Shown: positions 5,947 to 9,143 of the stretch, piece by piece
Numbering within the stretch: the stretch's first letter is position 1
Layout: each line of letters begins with the position of its first letter
Assembly: GCA_021807465.1 (NCBI GenBank)
Contig: JAKBCX010000032.1
Coordinates: 1-9,143, forward strand
Origin: Pseudomonadota bacterium
GTDB lineage: Bacteria; Pseudomonadota; Alphaproteobacteria; Acetobacterales; Acetobacteraceae
Reading direction: 5' to 3'
DNA: 9,143 nucleotides
Program-made: the position numbers and the translations under genes
The notes under the pieces: model-generated
Seen by the model: the letters and a program-made list of their open reading frames with translations, nothing else
The model's database searches: none
What the model was told of the DNA's origin: nothing

Positions 5947-7396
5947 GGTGCAGCCAGAGCAGCGGATGCGGCGCAACCGCTAGCCAGATGAAGAACGACC
6001 AGATGGTGCTGACGGCAACACCCAGGATAAGCCCGGCGACAGTGCCGGTGCTGGTTTTGCCAAAGCCCGCGCGCACCAGCGGAATGGGCATTCTCTGCCC
6101 CAGCAGCACGTTGCTGAGCAGCACGCCGGTAACGCCCGCCGCCAGCGCGGGCACAAGCCTCGGCGCGCGGGCCAGCATGGCCAGCAGAGGCAAGGCGAGA
6201 ATAACGATGGTGGCATAGGCCGAGGCCGCCATCGCCGCCTGACGCGGCATGGTCTGCGGTACCGGGGCGGAAGCCGCCAGCTCGGGTATGGTCTCGCACC
6301 CCGCCAGTACCGAGATGAAGAACAGCCCAAGCTGCCCAGCCAGAAACACGATGAGCGGCACCGCCGCGCTCATGCCCCCCGCCATGTGGAATTTGCCGGT
6401 GAGGATGAAGGCCACCGGCACAAGGGTAAGGGAGCGATAGACGATTTGGGTGAAAATGCCCGGAAAACGCGCGATTAGGCGCAAATCCTTGACCAGGACG
6501 GCGGCAAAGGGCGAGGCTCGGAACCGCCCGGCCTGCGCCGTGGCGCGGCCGCGCGGGCGGCTGGCGGCGGCGGTGATGACGCCATCGGCAAAGGGCCGGG
6601 CGAGGAAGACCCAAACGGCGCAGAACCCGGCCAGGGCGAAAGCCAGCGAGGCCGCAAGGGCGGCTGGCTGGCCCAGCAGCCCGCGCGCAAATAAAAATGC
6701 AACCCCGCCGCCATGCGGCCCCGGCAGCAGCGAGACCCAGAACCGCACCACCATGGGCTGCGGCACAAAGCGCGGCGCCTGGCCGAGAATGAAAATGCCG
6801 ATGCCGGTGAGAAGCGCCAGAGAATGCCCCAAGCGGCGCGCCGCCTGCGGGCTGACAACGCGCAATAGCGCCACCACGAAGGCGAAGGCCAGTGCCGCCA
6901 CCAGCAGCGCCTCGGCAAAAAACATGGGGTACACGCTTAAGCCCCAATATTGCCCGTAAGCCGCCAGCCCGTTGCCCAGCACGCCGCCCAGCAGCAGCCA
7001 GGGCGCGGCAATGGAGCATGCCACCCCCAGCATGCGCACCGCCAGCACCCGCCCCGGCGGAATGGGCGAGGCCAGCAGGAAGTCAGCGTCACCCCGGCCA
7101 TAGATCACGTCGATGCTCGCCGTGATGGCACGCGAGAACATGAGGATGAACAGGAAGACGAGATTGACATTGGCCGCCACCAGCGCCGTGGGCAAAGCAA
7201 TGGGGTGCGCCACCTGCTGCCGGGCCAGAAACAGCGCCACCTGCCGCGCCAGCAGCAGCGCCACGCCTTGGAACAGCAGCGCCACCGCCAGCACCGGCAC
7301 CACCACATGGCGATGCGTGCGCACCAGAATGGAGTTGCGCCACAACACGCGCAGCTCGTGCCGCAGCAGCCAGGGAAAGCCAGGCGCGGCGAGCAT
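5936..7396 (-). CDS. ABC-2 type exporter permease, 486 aa
   Basis: This is a multi-pass inner membrane protein and the membrane half of the exporter whose ATPase is encoded just upstream. The start MLAAPGFPWLLRHELRVLWR is chosen because its ATG overlaps the ATPase stop by one base (TAATG). The same frame is open for 113 more codons upstream, but those lie inside the ATPase gene. The N-terminal HELRVLWRN and a second SPFAAVLVKDLRLIARFP (295-312) look like the two cytoplasmic coupling segments of a duplicated ABC-2 permease. Hydrophobic stretches fit at about 33-55, 70-95, 125-150, 158-182, 192-205, 245-268, 322-335, 345-368, 388-410, 413-435 and 453-478. The substrate cannot be told. No strong Shine-Dalgarno sequence is seen, so translation probably depends on coupling to the ATPase. 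Confidence 0.82.
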   Translation of the reverse strand: MLAAPGFPWLLRHELRVLWRNSILVRTHRHVVVPVLAVALLFQGVALLLARQVALFLARQQVAHPIALPTALVAANVNLVFLFILMFSRAITASIDVIYGRGDADFLLASPIPPGRVLAVRMLGVACSIAAPWLLLGGVLGNGLAAYGQYWGLSVYPMFFAEALLVAALAFAFVVALLRVVSPQAARRLGHSLALLTGIGIFILGQAPRFVPQPMVVRFWVSLLPGPHGGGVAFLFARGLLGQPAALAASLAFALAGFCAVWVFLARPFADGVITAAASRPRGRATAQAGRFRASPFAAVLVKDLRLIARFPGIFTQIVYRSLTLVPVAFILTGKFHMAGGMSAAVPLIVFLAGQLGLFFISVLAGCETIPELAASAPVPQTMPRQAAMAASAYATIVILALPLLAMLARAPRLVPALAAGVTGVLLSNVLLGQRMPIPLVRAGFGKTSTGTVAGLILGVAVSTIWSFFIWLAVAPHPLLWLHPGG

Positions 7397-8154
7397 TATT
7401 GCGCCGTGGTGAGGTGGAGGAACACATCCTCCAGCGTGCCATGCTCCAGCCCGGCCCGGGCTTGCAGCGCGGCCAGATTGCCCTCGGCCAGCAACGCGCC
7501 GCCGGAGAGTATGCCGATGCGCGTGGCCAGCCGCTCCGCCACCTCCAGAATATGGGTGGTGAGGATAATGGCGGCGCCCTTTTCGGTCTCGGCGCGCAGC
7601 AGCTCCTTCACCAGCCGGGACGAGGCGGCATCCAGCCCGGTCAGCGGTTCGTCGAGCAGCAGGAATTGCGGCTTGTGGATAAGCGCCCCCGCCAGCACGG
7701 TTTTCTGCTTCATCCCGCGAGAGAACCCCTCGCACCGCTCATGCCGGTGCGGCCACAGGCCAAGCGTCTCCAGCAGCTCATCGGCCCTGGCACGGGCGGT
7801 TTTAGGCTCCACGCGCCACAGCCCGGCGATGAATTCGAGATATTCCAGCGGCGAGAGCTTGTCGTAGAGCAGCGGCTCGTCCGGGACCCAGGCCATGATC
7901 TGCTTGGCGCCCAGCGGGTTGGCTAGCACATCGCGCCCAAAGACACTGATTTGCCCGGAATCGGGGCGTGTAAGCCCCGCGATCATGCGCAAAGTGGTGG
8001 TTTTGCCGGCGCCATTGGGGCCGAGCAGCGCGTAGAACTCGCCAGGCCGGATGGTGAGGTCGAGATTTTCCACCACTTTACGGCCGAACGATTTGCTCAA
8101 GCCACGCACCGTAAGGGCGGGTTCGGCAATCACACGGGAATTTACGCCATCCAT
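7396..8154 (-). CDS. ABC-2 type exporter ATP-binding protein, 252 aa
   Basis: This is the cytoplasmic ATPase that drives the permease encoded by the next gene. It has Walker A GPNGAGKTT (45-53), a signature FSRGMKQK (144-151), Walker B FLLLDEP (164-170), a D-loop GLDA (173-176) and H201. The usual Q-loop glutamine is replaced by aspartate: WVPDEPLLYDKLSPLEYL (89-106), a variant common in the NatA/YtrB-like branch of ABC-2 ATPases. The C-terminus ends LEDVFLHLT, typical of that branch. The start ATG is preceded by TGGGG about five to eight bases upstream. A perfect 10-bp inverted repeat lies in the leader (8175-8219). Substrate unknown; drug, polysaccharide or lipid export are all possible. 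Confidence 0.88.
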   Translation of the reverse strand: MDGVNSRVIAEPALTVRGLSKSFGRKVVENLDLTIRPGEFYALLGPNGAGKTTTLRMIAGLTRPDSGQISVFGRDVLANPLGAKQIMAWVPDEPLLYDKLSPLEYLEFIAGLWRVEPKTARARADELLETLGLWPHRHERCEGFSRGMKQKTVLAGALIHKPQFLLLDEPLTGLDAASSRLVKELLRAETEKGAAIILTTHILEVAERLATRIGILSGGALLAEGNLAALQARAGLEHGTLEDVFLHLTTAQ

Positions 8155-8174
8155 AACGCCCCAGCCAAGTTTTT

Positions 8175-8219
8175 GGACAATGCTAGAAGCGGGTGGGCCG
8201 TTTGGCTAGAGCATTGTCC
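8175..8219. repeat. Perfect 10-bp inverted repeat upstream of the ABC exporter genes
   Basis: GGACAATGCT (8175-8184) and its exact complement AGCATTGTCC (8210-8219) are separated by 25 bases, 20 bases upstream of the ATPase start codon. In minus-strand RNA the loop contains AGCCAA (8207-8202), which is complementary to UUGGCU (8168-8163) beside the ribosome binding site, an arrangement that could form an H-type pseudoknot. No U-run follows on either strand, so it is not a terminator. It may also be an operator or a remnant of an intergenic palindromic repeat. Confidence 0.6.
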
Positions 8220-8295
8220 GGTACGGCGCCTCACCGCTGCTTCAATTTGCGGCAAGATGGTGGCCGGAAGCGATTATTCAGCCGCGTTCGGCAGG

Positions 8296-8466
8296 TTAGT
8301 GCGGCTGCTCGTCCTGCTGCTTTTGCGCCGGTGGTGCGGGCTGTTTGGCGCTGGTTTGGTCTTTCTGCCCCGCGCCATGCCGTGGGGCTGTATCATCCTG
8401 GGGCAGAAACCCCTTGCCCGCCATGAGATATGTTACAAGGCCCGCTTCGAAAATATTGATGCGCAT
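8296..8466 (-). CDS. Small hypothetical protein, 56 aa
   Basis: I do not recognise this protein. It starts MRINIFEAGLVTYLMAG and changes at about residue 22 into a hydrophilic tail rich in Gln, Pro, Ala and Lys (8 Gln in residues 23-56) that ends DEQPH and is probably disordered. The first 21 residues are fairly hydrophobic but too short and mixed to call a signal peptide or membrane helix with confidence. Support for a real gene: AAGGGAG lies seven bases before the ATG, the frame fills a gap between guaB and the exporter genes on the same strand, and a hairpin sits directly upstream. A second in-frame ATG (codon 15) is possible but lacks such a site. The stop is TAA, with no terminator after it, so transcription may continue into the exporter genes. 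An A+T-rich stretch (8531-8560) upstream may hold its promoter. Confidence 0.6.
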   Translation of the reverse strand: MRINIFEAGLVTYLMAGKGFLPQDDTAPRHGAGQKDQTSAKQPAPPAQKQQDEQPH

Positions 8467-8482
8467 AGCCAAACTCCCTTCA

Positions 8483-8506
8483 GGGATGCCTCAGCCGAGG
8501 CTTCCC
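8483..8506 (-). promoter_or_regulatory. Leader hairpin abutting the ribosome binding site of the 56-aa gene
   Basis: Minus-strand RNA reads GGGA-A-GCCUC-GGCU-GAGGC-A-UCCC: nine pairs with a single A-A mismatch and a four-base loop. Its 3' arm UCCC (8486-8483) is four bases from the Shine-Dalgarno GGGAG (8478-8474) and is complementary to it, so UCCC could pair either with the upstream arm GGGA or with the Shine-Dalgarno. The long hairpin should be favoured and leave the binding site open. No U-run follows, so it is not a classic guaB terminator. Confidence 0.5.
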
Positions 8507-8530
8507 CATGATATGGAGTTTAGGCCGGAA

Positions 8531-8560
8531 TAATTAAAGACTTACAAAAAATATGTAACT
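8531..8560 (-). promoter_or_regulatory. A+T-rich segment after guaB, possible promoter
   Basis: This 30-base stretch is strikingly A+T-rich against its GC-rich surroundings and starts directly after the guaB stop codon. It contains the perfect repeat TTACA (8542-8546) / TGTAA (8554-8558) with a 7-base spacer and, on the minus strand, TTACAT followed 18 bases later by ATTATT, a loose -35/-10 pair. It could be the promoter of the 56-residue gene or a weak end signal for guaB. The exact boxes are not certain. Confidence 0.3.
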
Positions 8561-8561
8561 C

Positions 8562-9143
<582 letters not shown>

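Noticed and set aside
5643..7019. 458-codon minus-strand open frame
   Set aside because: It overlaps the permease in a different frame and panC on the opposite strand. The Gly/Ala/Arg-rich translation has no membrane pattern or motif.
7397..7735. 113-residue upstream extension of the permease frame
   Set aside because: It lies inside the ATPase gene in another frame, is low-complexity, and the TAATG-coupled start at 7396 gives a proper permease N-terminus.
6950..7867. 305-codon plus-strand open frame
   Set aside because: It is antisense to the exporter ATPase and permease genes, with Gln/His/Arg-rich low-complexity translation.
8175..8219. Inverted repeat as an insertion-sequence end or rho-independent terminator
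   Set aside because: No transposase, target duplication or U-run is present; the arms are only 25 bases apart.
7951..8511. 186-codon plus-strand open frame reaching across the 56-residue gene
   Set aside because: Its first part is antisense to the ATPase gene, it has no ribosome binding site, and the minus-strand 56-residue frame explains the gap better.

Overview
The window reads as ordinary chromosomal DNA from a GC-rich bacterium (by eye, low to mid 60s percent GC). It is most likely an alphaproteobacterium. The best pointers are an Hsp20 gene with a ROSE-type leader and a promoter of the CTTG-N17-CCTAT kind that alphaproteobacterial sigma-32 uses, together with the style of the CydDC, PanC and GuaB proteins. 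Placement in the Acetobacteraceae is only a guess. No phage, insertion sequence, CRISPR array, tRNA or rRNA is visible, and genes are packed tightly with no gene-free stretch over 300 bases.

Layout from left to right. Bases 1-630 (+) are the C-terminal part of a GT39/ArnT-like membrane glycosyltransferase. It collides with a 69-residue hypothetical gene (627-836, -), so that the two stop codons share the bases CTAA. A strong inverted repeat and a rho-independent terminator follow, then hsp20 (1004-1450, -) with a three-hairpin leader that fits a ROSE RNA thermometer and a dual sigma-32/sigma-70-like promoter. Next is cydDC (1655-5010, -), a heterodimeric ABC exporter needed to assemble cytochrome bd, with an ATGA start/stop overlap. 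It is divergent from panC (5100-5924, +), pantothenate synthetase, across an 89-bp gap that contains a nested palindrome.

The right third is all on the minus strand. It starts with the C-terminal part of guaB (IMP dehydrogenase, 8562-9143), followed by a 56-residue unannotated small gene (8296-8466) with a very good ribosome binding site and a hairpin directly upstream. An ABC-2 type exporter follows: ATPase 7396-8154 and permease 5936-7396, joined by a TAATG overlap. The permease ends 11 bp from the end of panC in convergent orientation.

The proteins are mostly core housekeeping and membrane functions. The more interesting material is in the leaders. There is a clear thermosensor candidate ahead of hsp20. 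A leader in front of the 56-residue gene could pair in two competing ways around the Shine-Dalgarno sequence. A perfect 10-bp inverted repeat upstream of the exporter has a loop that could form a pseudoknot with the ribosome-binding region. The last two are hypotheses read from sequence only.
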